Assembly (NCBI GenBank): GCA_004151065.3
Contig: NWUY0300065322.1
Span: 3,445-15,146 of the forward strand
Direction: 5' to 3'
Length of the DNA: 11,702 bases
From: Larix sibirica
Lineage: Eukaryota > Streptophyta > Pinopsida > Pinales > Pinaceae
Positions within the stretch are counted from its first letter, which is position 1, and each line of letters starts with the position of its first letter. Under the pieces are notes generated by a model. That model saw only the letters and a list, made by a program, of their open reading frames with translations. It made no database searches and was not told the DNA's origin. The position numbers and the translations under genes are program-made. Below are positions 1-8,547 of the stretch, one piece after another.

Positions 1-218
1 TATTGTTGTGTTTGTTGTTATATCTATTGTATAGGAAGAGTTTTCAGATTTGGTTTATGCATTTGAAGTTTCCCTGTAGGGATGGAAACTCATTGGAATG
101 ATTAATATATTTTCTCCTTAAATTTTTGTGAATTTTGGGGCTACTAGAAGTGAATTATTATGATTGTTCTGTTGGAACTATTTTAAACATTAATTTATAG
201 TAGTCCGAAACACTGTAA
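1..218. other. No gene seen; left flank or 5' leader of the LINE
   Basis: AT-rich sequence with no convincing coding frame. The frame used by the LINE ORF1 remnant is closed by a TAA at 216-218, so the recognisable ORF1 frame begins just after it. This stretch may be 5' untranslated sequence of the LINE or older flanking DNA. No target-site duplication could be identified. Confidence 0.4.
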
Positions 219-1285
219 ATTCCAGTTTTAAGATTTAAGGAAGATATTGAGAGTGTTAACCCCTCCCTCTATGCCCAGGGGTTGGTTTCTCCATTTGAGG
301 ATTTTGTGTTAGTGATCATGGGTGTAGGGGTAGACTTGGGTAATGGAAATTTTGTCTCCTTAGAGTAGTCAAGGTCGCATGTAGTGGAGCCACAAAATGA
401 GGGGACTAATATTACTTCACAACCTTTAGTTAAGAATTGTGCCAAGAATTCTTACGATCTTGAGGATTTCAATCTTTTATGGTTCACAACAATAAGAATT
501 TTGAGGGTAAAATGCATTTGGAGACTAGGGGAGTTATTCTATTCTTTTTGCGAACAATGTCGAATGAGGGGGCATTTAACCCTTGTTGTGCACTAAATTC
601 AGAGGCCAAGAAGCTCTCCTTGGACTCCTACTAGGGTCAGGGGTCAAAGTATGTTTTTTGTTTTGTTTAACTCTAATGTTGTATCCCATCACGTGTTACA
701 ATTTGGAACTTGGAATATTGTTGGTATTCTTGCTTACGTTCAATTGTGGCTAACAAATTTCAAGCTTGAATATTGTGGACAATCCAGTTATATACTATGG
801 TTGGAGTTCCAAGAATTCCTTGTTGATTTGTTCCCTTTTGTTTACTTGTTTGCTCATAGATTTGGCAAAGTGCTTATTCTAGATGGTCATAGTAACTCAT
901 TTTGAGCAAATCTTTAGGTGTGTATGGAGGTGGATTTGAAGTGGGAGCTTCCTCCCTTTATTTATGTTTACATTAATGATGGAGTTCGCCAACAGAAGGT
1001 TCAATACCTTAACCTCCTAAATGCCTATGCATGTCAATCCCAATAGTGTTTGATTCGGGACTACCCTCTCCATAGGCCCATATCAGGAAAGGTTGCAAGT
1101 GCAAGTGGGGTTGCTAATACTCCTTTGTATAAGGCCTAGGATCTGGTGGAAAATGTGTGGCTTTTGGTGGCGGTGTTGGGGGTAGTGAACCCTCATCAAT
1201 TGTTGGTTTAGGTCTTAGAAAATCCTATTTTCATGGTCTAGGTTCAAGTGGTTTAGGTGCTAGTGGGACGAGTTTTGGTTGGTGA
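219..1285 (+). pseudogene. LINE ORF1 (gag-like, DUF4283 plus CCHC knuckle), broken by stops
   Basis: In LINEs this protein binds the element RNA. A single frame runs from 219 to 1136 with in-frame stops only at 366, 594, 903, 915 and 1044, and ends at the stop at 1137. An ATG in this frame lies at 318, but the true start is unclear. From about 651 the translation follows the DUF4283 pattern: FFVLFNS, a VLQFGTW stretch, then HRFGKVLILD and CMEVDLKWELP. At about 1032-1068 a knuckle remnant reads as a Cys, a stop, Cys and then LIRDYPL, where the family has a CCHC module ending in R-CPL. The last Cys codon therefore appears to have become Tyr. After the stop at 1137, frame +2 is open from 1139 to 1282 and encodes a Gly/Ser-rich tail, suggesting one frameshift. 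The domain assignment comes from pattern recognition, not a profile search. Confidence 0.75.
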
Positions 1286-1433
1286 AGATTGGGTGGTTCC
1301 AGTGCACCAAGGGTCACTACTAACCTTGTATCACAACCTCATAATAGTAGTTATTTCTTGATAGAGGAGAAACCTCGAGTACCATAGAATATTGGCTTGT
1401 GATGAAGGATGATTCTATTACCCCTAGGTCTAG
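1286..1433 (+). other. Degraded LINE sequence between ORF1 and the inverted repeat
   Basis: No clear domain is visible. By position this should be the ORF1 3' end or the ORF1-ORF2 spacer of the LINE. Stops occur in all frames at short intervals. Confidence 0.4.
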
Positions 1434-2023
1434 TGGTATGGAGATTGAGGCTGGATGAGAGCTAAATTCTAACAAATGGAAGGTGGCATCCTCTCCTTAT
1501 TGTGTAGACAAGATAGTGAGGGTCCTTAGCCCCAAGCTGTTGGTGAAGTAATGTAAGGATGCAATAGTTCACTCGCTTGATACACACTTCGAGTTTGGAT
1601 GGATTTGATATGGACAAAAAATACAATAATTTAGGACTTAATCTTCCTTTGGAATAGATTTCTCATTACATTCCTAGAATGTTCATGAGATGATGATTCC
1701 CAGTCGTAAGCACTTTTCTCATAGTGTTTTACAACATGGCATATTAAATGAGATCTTCCTACGGGAGGTCAAGTCAGTTGGATTTGAGCTTCAAAACCAA
1801 CTGAATTATTGTTGGAATGGTGCCTTTTGGGATTCATATCATTGTTAAGGGACTTGGGGAGTGGGAGGTAAAGGGTGTGGGGTGGGGTTGATGTAGTTGT
1901 CATTTCACCCTCTTTACAAAGGTTTTTTGTAGATCATGGTTTTGATCTCAAGCAATGTTTTTAAAATGGAAATTTCACTAATTTGGTTAAATTTAATATA
2001 TATATATATATGTGTGTGTGTGT
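1434..2023 (+). repeat. Left arm of a large inverted repeat (LINE ORF2 5' region)
   Basis: The reverse complement of 2024-2606 matches this arm almost end to end, at roughly 88-90% by eye, with a few small indels. The outer boundary pairs GTATGGAGATTGAGG at 1436-1450 with its complement ending at 2606. A 42-base stretch (about 1909-1950) is identical in both arms. The arm lies in the sense orientation of the LINE and contains the beginning of the ORF2 endonuclease. The arms meet at a microsatellite with essentially no loop, so the transcript could fold into a very long hairpin. Confidence 0.93.
1747..1975 (+). pseudogene. LINE ORF2 endonuclease, N-terminal fragment
   Basis: One frame reads NEIFLREVKSVGFELQ from 1747, resembling the 'LQE-K--GF-L' region near the start of plant LINE endonucleases, which nick target DNA. 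About 20 residues later a Trp-rich stretch is followed by a Gly-rich GVGGKG segment, where the family has a G-GGV motif. A shifted frame then gives FFVDHGFDLKQ (about 1925-1957), like the DHG-DP-QR region that follows. A stop lies between, and the reading frame must change at least once. The rest of the endonuclease does not follow directly; it resumes at about 3278. The family assignment rests on spacing and several short motifs. Confidence 0.6.
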
Positions 2024-2047
2024 CACACACACACACACACACACACA
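1996..2047. repeat. Compound microsatellite (AT)n-(TG)n-(CA)n at the hairpin centre
   Basis: About 16 bases of AT dinucleotides (1996-2011) are followed by TG repeats (2011-2023) and then 24 bases of CA repeats (2024-2047). The TG and CA tracts are reverse complements, so the microsatellite is itself palindromic and forms the centre of the large inverted repeat. The unequal tract lengths (13 versus 24 bases) fit slippage after the palindrome formed. Confidence 0.95.
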
Positions 2048-2606
2048 TTATAATTTAACCAAATTAGCAAAATTTCCCTTTAATAAACATTGCTTAGGAT
2101 CAAAACCATGATCTACAAAAAACCTTTGTAAAGAGGGTGAAATGACAACCACACCAACCCCATCCCCCACCCTTCACCTCCCACTCCCCGAGTCCCCTAA
2201 CAATGATCTGAAGCCCAAAAGGGACCGTTCCAACAATAATTTAGTCAGTTTTGAAGCTCAAATCCAACTAACTTGATCTCCTATAGGAAGATCACATCTA
2301 TATACCATGTTGTAAAACACCACAAGAAAAGTGCTTATGACCGAGAATCATCATCTCATGACAATTCTAGGAATGTAACAAGAGATCCATTCCAAAAGAA
2401 GATGAAGTCCTAAATTATTGTATTGCTTGTCCATTTCAAATCCATCCAAACTCAAAGTGTATCAAGTGAGTGAACCAATGCATCCTTACAGGACTTCAAC
2501 AACGACTTGTGGATAAGATCTCTCACTATCTTGTCTACACGAGAAGGAGAGGATGCCACTTTCCATTTGTTAGGCATTAGATCTCATCTAGCCTCAATCT
2601 CCATAC
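2024..2606 (-). repeat. Right arm of the large inverted repeat (antisense LINE ORF2 fragment)
   Basis: This arm is the inverted copy of the left arm and carries the endonuclease start on the minus strand. It differs from the left arm by scattered substitutions and small indels, for example in the 2280-2310 and 2510-2520 regions. The duplication is therefore not recent, or the two arms came from two different LINE copies. No open frame is preserved on either strand. Confidence 0.92.
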
Positions 2607-2608
2607 CC

Positions 2609-2631
2609 ATGTATGTATGTATGTATGTATG
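2609..2631. repeat. (ATGT)n tetranucleotide microsatellite
   Basis: About five and a half copies of the tetranucleotide lie directly outside the right arm of the inverted repeat. The tract marks the breakpoint between the inverted LINE fragment and the following AT-rich segment. Confidence 0.9.
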
Positions 2632-3277
2632 CATATTTTTTTCTTTTTTTCATTAACAACATTTTTTTAGTAGTCTAGTATATGATCGTAGTTATACACA
2701 CATTTATACTTTTTGCCCAAATTTTAAAAATTTACATGAATACATAATAGTTTTTCTTAAGATTTTTGCCAAATTACAGGTTTGTGTCTCAAATTTTAGG
2801 GAATATTACTACATATTGATGTTTAGGTATTAACATATGCTGTTGGGAATACCATGAATTTTCAATTCAAGTAATGTAAATATTTGTATGCACTTTTTTT
2901 TTTTAGCTTTACTTATCTTACTTTTGTTCACTTATTTTCACATGTAGATGATATATCATTTTATATATTGGTGTCTAGAATTTGTTCCATGCATTTTTAA
3001 ATTGATTGCCATTACCATTGCCATTGATTGTAAGCTCTCTCTAATTTATATGGAAAATTTATTTTCCCTCTAAATATTCTACTATGAGCTTGTTAATTAT
3101 TGTCTATGATACACATGAGACACTAATGTATTGGTGTTCACACCAAATTTTAAATTTAGTAACAAGGAACCAATGGGTAATCGTCCAAGATAAATTATGT
3201 AATTTTTTTATAAATACGATTTGATCACCAAACAATTTGATTAGTTATGAGTCACGTGGTTTGAAAAAAGAAAGATT
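2632..3277. other. AT-rich non-coding insert splitting the LINE endonuclease
   Basis: About 640 bases rich in T runs and A/T words, with no coding frame, RNA gene or recognisable element. It separates the two halves of the endonuclease remnant and does not look like LINE coding sequence. It could be an unrecognised non-autonomous element or filler DNA captured during the inversion. I saw no clear terminal inverted repeats. Confidence 0.5.
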
Positions 3278-3912
3278 GATCTTGAGGATTGTTATGTTTG
3301 GGTTACCTTGCTAGTGCAAGACCATTTGTTAGGATTTTCTGTTATTTATGCTCCCAACCTTAGTTTGGAGCATAGTCCAATTTGGGATTGGATGGCATAA
3401 TGAATTGTTGGAGGTGTTTTAAATATGGTGGTATGAGAAGGTGATTGTTGTCATGGTCGTAATGGTTCAATTATTAATGGTTTAGAGAAATAGACGTGGG
3501 GACATTATAAGGCATCCCTTCAAAATTTTGACCCAAATGGATTTGGTTATTGCCAGGTTGGTTTACTTGGGCCAATCTAAGGTAGGGTGTGATTGGGTTA
3601 AAAAGTGTTGGATCAAGGTTATGGTCCTAGTGAGGATATGTCTTTTTCAGGCAAGCTTCACCACGTGGATGTGCAAGTGGCTTGATGGACATGACAAGTT
3701 CTATTCACCTTCCTATTTAGACTTTGATCATGATTGATCATACAATTGAATTTCCTCCTTCAACTATGTTTAAGTTGGATGTCTCTCATTTGGAGTCAAC
3801 AGATTTTGTGCCCTTGTTCAAAGGGTTTGGACTCTATTTCCTAGGATTGTGGGGGCATAGAGATATATCCTTTGGTGAGAAGCTACAATGTGATGTACTA
3901 TTAAGTTTATGA
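3278..3912 (+). pseudogene. LINE ORF2 endonuclease, C-terminal part, inactive
   Basis: The frame starting at 3278 reads through LLGFSVIYAPN, IWDWMA, then IVGGVLNMVV, INGLEK and SLQNFDPN, matching the middle of plant LINE endonucleases. Those have YAPN, then a GDFN catalytic box, then a Leu-Phe-DPN-type region. Here the box (3410-3424) reads G-V-L-N, so the catalytic Asp codon has become Val. In-frame stops occur at 3398, 3401 and further on. At about 3732-3762 another frame contains IDHTIEFPPS, which fits the terminal S-D-H-x-P-I motif with the Ser lost, followed by FKLDVSHLES. Several frame changes are required, so this piece cannot make a working nuclease. Confidence 0.75.
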
Positions 3913-4577
3913 GAGGAAGGGATTGGATTATGAGTCAAAAATAGAGAAATAAGTTGAGGAGATTCACATCTTTCTTGAGGATAGTCACATATTTCATGAA
4001 GAGCATCTACATAATATGACTCTTCAAGAGGAGGTTGTGAAGTTGGAGTTAGTAGTTCGTAGAGGGGGGGATTATATTGCTAGTGGGGTTGTGTCTATTC
4101 TAATCTATAGTCAATTTAGGAGGGGGTTGAGGGCTCTAAATTCTTCTTTTGTTTCCTAAAAAGGAATTTTGTGGTTGATAGGTTGCATGGTTTGTGTAAA
4201 GTGGATAAGTCTTCAGAAAAGGACCTTGTAGAGGTTTGAGACTGTATGTTGGTATTCATTTTCATATTATTTTTTCTCCCTATGCTCTCATGGATCAGGT
4301 GGTGATTGTTAGAAATGATTGTTGTCAAGTTGTCCCCTATGAGATTTATTGTGGTGATTATGACAAGTTGGATAGGTACTTCTCAAAGGAGGAGATTTTT
4401 AGCACTTTTACTTCGATGAAGAATGGCAAGTCACCTGGTATATACGATTTTTTCTGTGAATTCTGTAAGTCCATGTAGGATTTTATTGGACATGACTTTC
4501 ATTGTTTGGCCTCTAAGGTGTTTCCTTTGGGTTGACTTTTTGAGTTCCTTAATCAAGGGTTGATCAAGCTTATTCAT
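3913..4577 (+). pseudogene. LINE ORF2 linker and reverse transcriptase N-terminus
   Basis: The first 300 bases are a poorly preserved linker between the endonuclease and the polymerase. From about 4353 the frame reads KLDRYFSKEEIFSTF, MKNGKSPG and then FCEFCKSM. This corresponds to the 'I---L--M---KSPG-DG----F' opening of plant LINE RTs. After a stop at 4479 the same frame gives FEFLNQGLIKLIHKN, the next conserved block (L-N-G-I-LIPK). The stop at 4479 falls where the family usually has Trp (inference). The strand and frame continue into the first 655-bp repeat copy. Confidence 0.75.
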
Positions 4578-5232
4578 AAGAATGTAGCTAGAGATACCAT
4601 CAGTGGTTGGAGGCTTTCACTTTGCCTAGTGTTGCTTCTAAAATTATGGCCAAGGTGCTCTAAGGAGCCAATCAATTATATATTATGTTGTTCGAAATGA
4701 GCATACATGTTTTGTTTAGGGGATATTTATTCTTGACAATGTGATTTTAACTTGGGAGTCTTTGGAGTGGACTCAAGAGACTAACCAATGGTATCGAATC
4801 CCTTTTATTGAAGATAGACTTTGACAAAGCATATGATCGTGTTGATTGGTCTTCTATTTCAGAGATGTTGACCCACTTCGGTTTGGGACCAAATTTTGTG
4901 GCTACCGTGAACACTCTCTTCACTAATGTATCGACCTTTATATGTGTTAATAATTCCTCATCTACAAGTATTTCTCTTCATCAGTCCATTTATCAAGGGT
5001 GCTCTCTAGCGCCTTATTTACATGTCTTGACAACTAATGCTATGGGTTATTTGTTGGAGTATTATCCTCTTTAGGGACATAGTTTAGGTGCCCTTCTTTC
5101 ATATGGATCTAATATGGTTAATAATAATATTAAATATAACTCCCTCCTTTTATTAAGTGTCGAGTGGGGGTAATTTGATGGGGCTCGTGCATGCTTAGAC
5201 ACTTTTTTCTCCACATCAGGTGTTGTGGACAA
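4578..5232 (+). repeat. Tandem copy 1 of a 655-bp segment carrying the RT palm
   Basis: This block recurs at 5233-5887 at a constant offset of 655 bases, with no indels and six substitutions that I could find: two at about 4794-4796, then about 4807, 5085, 5112 and 5133. It encodes RT blocks from VARDTISGW through ILDNVILTWESLEW, IDFDKAYDRVDW (catalytic Asp present), YQGCSLAPYL and SVEWG. The stretch 4808-5071 is open for 88 codons. At 5129-5140, where the FADD box is expected, it reads I-K-Y-N, so both catalytic aspartates are gone. Several other stops and a frame change upstream also inactivate it. Confidence 0.9.
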
Positions 5233-5233
5233 N
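5233..5233. other. Ambiguous base (N) at the tandem junction
   Basis: The only ambiguous base I noticed in the window sits exactly where copy 1 ends and copy 2 begins. This suggests a sequence join between two overlapping pieces rather than a natural boundary. Confidence 0.95.
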
Positions 5234-5887
5234 AGAATGTAGCTAGAGATACCATCAGTGGTTGGAGGCTTTCACTTTGCCTAGTGTTGCTTCTAAAATT
5301 ATGGCCAAGGTGCTCTAAGGAGCCAATCAATTATATATTATGTTGTTCGAAATGAGCATACATGTTTTGTTTAGGGGATATTTATTCTTGACAATGTGAT
5401 TTTAACTTGGGAGTCTTTGGAGTGGACTCAAGAGACTAACCAATGGTATCAACTCCCTTTTGTTGAAGATAGACTTTGACAAAGCATATGATCGTGTTGA
5501 TTGGTCTTCTATTTCAGAGATGTTGACCCACTTCGGTTTGGGACCAAATTTTGTGGCTACCGTGAACACTCTCTTCACTAATGTATCGACCTTTATATGT
5601 GTTAATAATTCCTCATCTACAAGTATTTCTCTTCATCAGTCCATTTATCAAGGGTGCTCTCTAGCGCCTTATTTACATGTCTTGACAACTAATGCTATGG
5701 GTTATTTGTTGGAGTATTATCCTCTTTAGGGACATATTTTAGGTGCCCTTCTTTCATATGGATCTAAGATGGTTAATAATAATATTACATATAACTCCCT
5801 CCTTTTATTAAGTGTCGAGTGGGGGTAATTTGATGGGGCTCGTGCATGCTTAGACACTTTTTTCTCCACATCAGGTGTTGTGGACAA
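5233..5887 (+). repeat. Tandem copy 2 of the 655-bp RT segment
   Basis: About 99% identical to copy 1. From 5460 the frame stays the same all the way into the thumb domain at 6062, with stops at 5727 and about 5826, so this copy is the one continuous with the downstream LINE sequence. Copy 1 is the one continuous with the upstream sequence. RT motifs are FDKAYDRVDW, YQGCSLAPYL and, at 5784-5795, I-T-Y-N in place of FADD. Removing one copy would leave a colinear RT, which supports a redundant duplication. Confidence 0.92.
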
Positions 5888-6838
5888 TGACCATAAGACT
5901 GGGATAGATTCACTATCAAATTGGATCCCTGTAACTTGGACATATATTTTCCCAGGAGTCATTGTCAAATATGTAGGTATCCCCTTTGGATTGGGGTTAA
6001 TATTACTAGTATCTATGTGGGAGTGGTGTTTACATCAACTTCAAAACAAACTCCATGCCTGAAATCATAAGGATCTCTTAATTGATAGGAAACTCACAGT
6101 TGTTGGATGCATCTTGTACGCCTTGCATGTCTATAATGTTTCTTGTTGGCTCCCTAGTCGAGCACAATTTTGGTGGCTTGAGTAGATTCTTTAGTATTAT
6201 TCGTGGGTAATGTATGGTATTGAGACAAACCTTTCGCTAGTGTCATGGGATGTGTGTACAATGCAGAAGGATGGGAAGGGGGGATTTGTTTGATGTGGTC
6301 CTAACCAAGGAAGTATACTCGTGTCCAAGTAGATTGTGCAATGTTCAGAGGGCTCTGCTTTGTGGTATGTCACATTTCAACATCAGTTGTTGACAGTCCA
6401 CCACACAAGTAGAGTTCATGGAGCATTTGGTTTATCTGATATTATTTCCTCACCTCACTTGTTTTAGGTGTCTAGATCATTAGTCTTCAAGGGTATTTCT
6501 TCGACATGGAAATAATATGGTTGGTTTGGTTTGTTGGAACTGGTAGGGAAACAAGGTAGGTGGGGATTTTGCATGTCACCCCATTTGGAGCTGGAGGTTG
6601 TCGGGTTCATATATGGAAAATATATCTCACTTGTAGGCACACCAATTGAGTAGGAAGGGATTTTTTTTCTAGGAGGTTCCATGGGATCAACTACTCATGC
6701 CTAAAATTATGAGTGACATCTAGCTTAGGAGTATGGATTGCATCATTGTCATATGCTATCCTTGGTCCTGAATGCGTGATGGGTGTCTTTTAACCTAGAG
6801 GAGAGATGATGTATGGTCCATTCAACGTTATTCTAATT
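5888..6838 (+). pseudogene. LINE ORF2 thumb and connection region
   Basis: The frame from copy 2 continues with DHKTGI, WIPVTWTYIFPG, then YVGIPFGLG and WEWCLHQLQNKLHA up to a stop at 6060. These fit RT blocks after the FADD box (a K-T pair, then Y-L-GIP-G). In the same frame after that stop come LTVVGCIL and VSCWLPS, typical of the region where plant LINEs have L--AGR------L--IP-Y-M-C--LP. Further remnants include SWDVCT (about 6245-6262), HTSRVHGAFGLSDIISSPH (about 6401-6457) and WGFCMSP with VGFIYGKYIS (about 6562-6630). Stops and frame shifts separate the blocks. Confidence 0.7.
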
Positions 6839-7315
6839 TGAGGGGGTTTGCTTGGTTAGTATTGTATTAGGGGATCCCATCCAAAGCCCATTTTGCAAAG
6901 AGTGGGCTTTTAGATGTATTGTATCATGTTTGTACCCACTCAAAGATAATAAAACACATCTAATGGGATTGTCAGCCTTGCTTAGAATTGTGAGAGGTAT
7001 TTGCAAGATCGACATTTAGTTATGATTCATGGTAGGGATTTTTGGCGGGTTGCTTTCTATGGGTCCTTGATTCATTCTGCCTTCACAAGGGTCAATTGGC
7101 ATTGTTCAAGGATTTTATCCTTATTCATTCTTTGGAATTAGGTGTAAATTTTTTTTTTCAGCATGAGGTTAGCTCATTGTTTTCTTTTGGTGATGAGGTA
7201 CGATGTCAGTTCCTGGCTATGAGTGCATTGTTGATCAAGGATGCTCAATCATTATATCGCGTGGATTATTTTCACATTAATTATGTTTTGGTTGCATTTC
7301 AAAAGCAATTATAAT
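6839..7315 (+). pseudogene. LINE ORF2 C-terminus with zf-RVT-like remnant
   Basis: A frame from 6838 reads RGFAWL, stop, GIPSKAHFAKSGLLDV, then Y-H-V-C, KHI, stop, WDC. The zf-RVT domain found at plant LINE C-termini has W-----IPTK--L---------CP-C----E---H---C. The first Cys of the pair is replaced by Tyr; the second Cys, the His and the last Cys remain. From 7042 a frame of 90 codons is fully open and ends at TAA 7312-7314, taken here as the end of ORF2. It includes RGQ-like and FKDFILIHSLELG stretches but no named domain. Confidence 0.6.
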
Positions 7316-8421
7316 GTTCATTGTATATACCCTTCCTTTTTTGCTTCTAAATTTCTAAATATTTTTCTATAAATATAAGACATTTTTCAAAATAATTATA
7401 ATAGTAATAAAATATTATATGTCCAAAGGCCCAAAAGCTCTTCAATTATTATGTTATTGTAGATATCTTTATAGAATTCCTTAGAAGTCTATATTCCACA
7501 TAAAAAAATTACCAATACAAATCTTTGATTCTTCCAATTGAAAATAATAAGTTTTTATATAGATTTAAAAATTTATCAACTTATTGTTAGAAAATACATA
7601 TTGAATTATTTTCACATTCAAACTACAATATAAATGATGGGTCCAACATTTCATTGTAAAATTCAACCTTAAAAAAATGGTAGTACTAATATCAACACTT
7701 TTTAATGGTTAATTTAGCATGTTTGCTAAATAATAGTGATATTATATGTTTATAATCAATCTAGATCCATCTTAACCCTAGAACTATAAAGCACTGAAAA
7801 TGATAAAATCCCCCTAGGGACAAACATTTTTTAAAGTGCAAATTTGAGGAAAGGTTTACACCTAGAGGGATCCTATCCCAATTGATTCTTGATAATTCCA
7901 AGGTTCAGATGGATATGAGTTGGTTACACTAGCCCACTACTAGTCAAAATTATATTCATATCCATTCTATTCACATTATCTTGTTCTCGTTTTTTTGTGT
8001 ATTCCATTATTTACTTGTTTTTGCATGCTCTACACATTATTCTATTTGCAATTTATTTTCTCATATTTTTGGACATGCTCTTTCTTTTCATTTTAATAAT
8101 ATATCCAATGTAATTCTTCTTCACCTCTAGTCTTTGTTATTTGACACTAAATACTATATATATCTGTTAAAATCAATGCAATTTATCTAAATTGACATCA
8201 TTATAATAAAGCTTGAAAGATCAAATGTTTTTAAATATACAATTTTAGTCAAAAATAAAAACACGCCAATAAAACAAATAATAATATTAAACCTTATAAT
8301 AGACTTTGTTTGAGTTTTAACATTTTCTAAATTAATACACCAAATCATTTTACAATGACCTAGATCATTTTGCTTTGGTTCATTAATTAAACCAACATTA
8401 TATTGTTCTTAAAATCAATAA

Positions 8422-8510
8422 GTAATTTAACATTATAACTTTATAATTAAATGAAAAAAATAAATAGGTAATTTAACTTTATAACATTATAATCAAATGA
8501 TGAAAGAGAA
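8422..8510. repeat. 46-bp tandem repeat, two copies
   Basis: The word GTAATTTAAC begins at 8422 and again at 8468. In both copies it is followed by closely similar TTATAA, AAT and AAATGA words. The second copy differs by a few substitutions. The repeat is non-coding and very AT-rich. Confidence 0.7.
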
Positions 8511-8547
8511 TATCTAACCATAAGGTTTTTTCCAGCGAAATCTAGCC

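Larger units (their letters stand above)
219..7315 (+). mobile_element. Decayed plant L1-type non-LTR retrotransposon (LINE), rearranged
   Basis: One element explains most of this stretch. In order on the plus strand there are a gag-like ORF1 with a DUF4283-like domain and a CCHC-like knuckle, an apurinic-endonuclease-like domain, a reverse transcriptase with FDKAYDRV and QGC-LAPYL motifs, a thumb region with YVGIPFG, and a C-terminal zf-RVT-like segment. That is the standard order of plant L1-type LINEs (established knowledge). Stops and frameshifts lie throughout, so it cannot encode its proteins. It is interrupted by an inverted duplication and AT-rich insert (about 2024-3277) and by a tandem duplication with an N at 5233. 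No poly(A) tail or flanking target-site duplication was seen, so both ends are approximate. Confidence 0.85.

Noticed and set aside
1996-2047. CRISPR array or regulatory repeat
   Set aside because: It is a plain dinucleotide microsatellite in eukaryotic DNA, with no spacers.
1434-2606. A MITE or foldback transposon
   Set aside because: The arms contain LINE endonuclease sequence and meet without a loop; no target-site duplication was seen. An inverted LINE duplication explains it better.
1434-3277. LINE inversion by twin priming
   Set aside because: Twin priming inverts the 5' part without leaving a second copy in the original orientation; here both orientations are present.
4116-4328. 70-codon minus-strand open frame
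   Set aside because: It lies antisense to the LINE ORF2 remnant, has low-complexity Ser/Asn/Thr composition and no recognisable motif; a chance frame.
5726-5968. 80-codon minus-strand open frame
   Set aside because: Antisense shadow of the RT palm/thumb sequence, which is clearly coding-derived on the plus strand.
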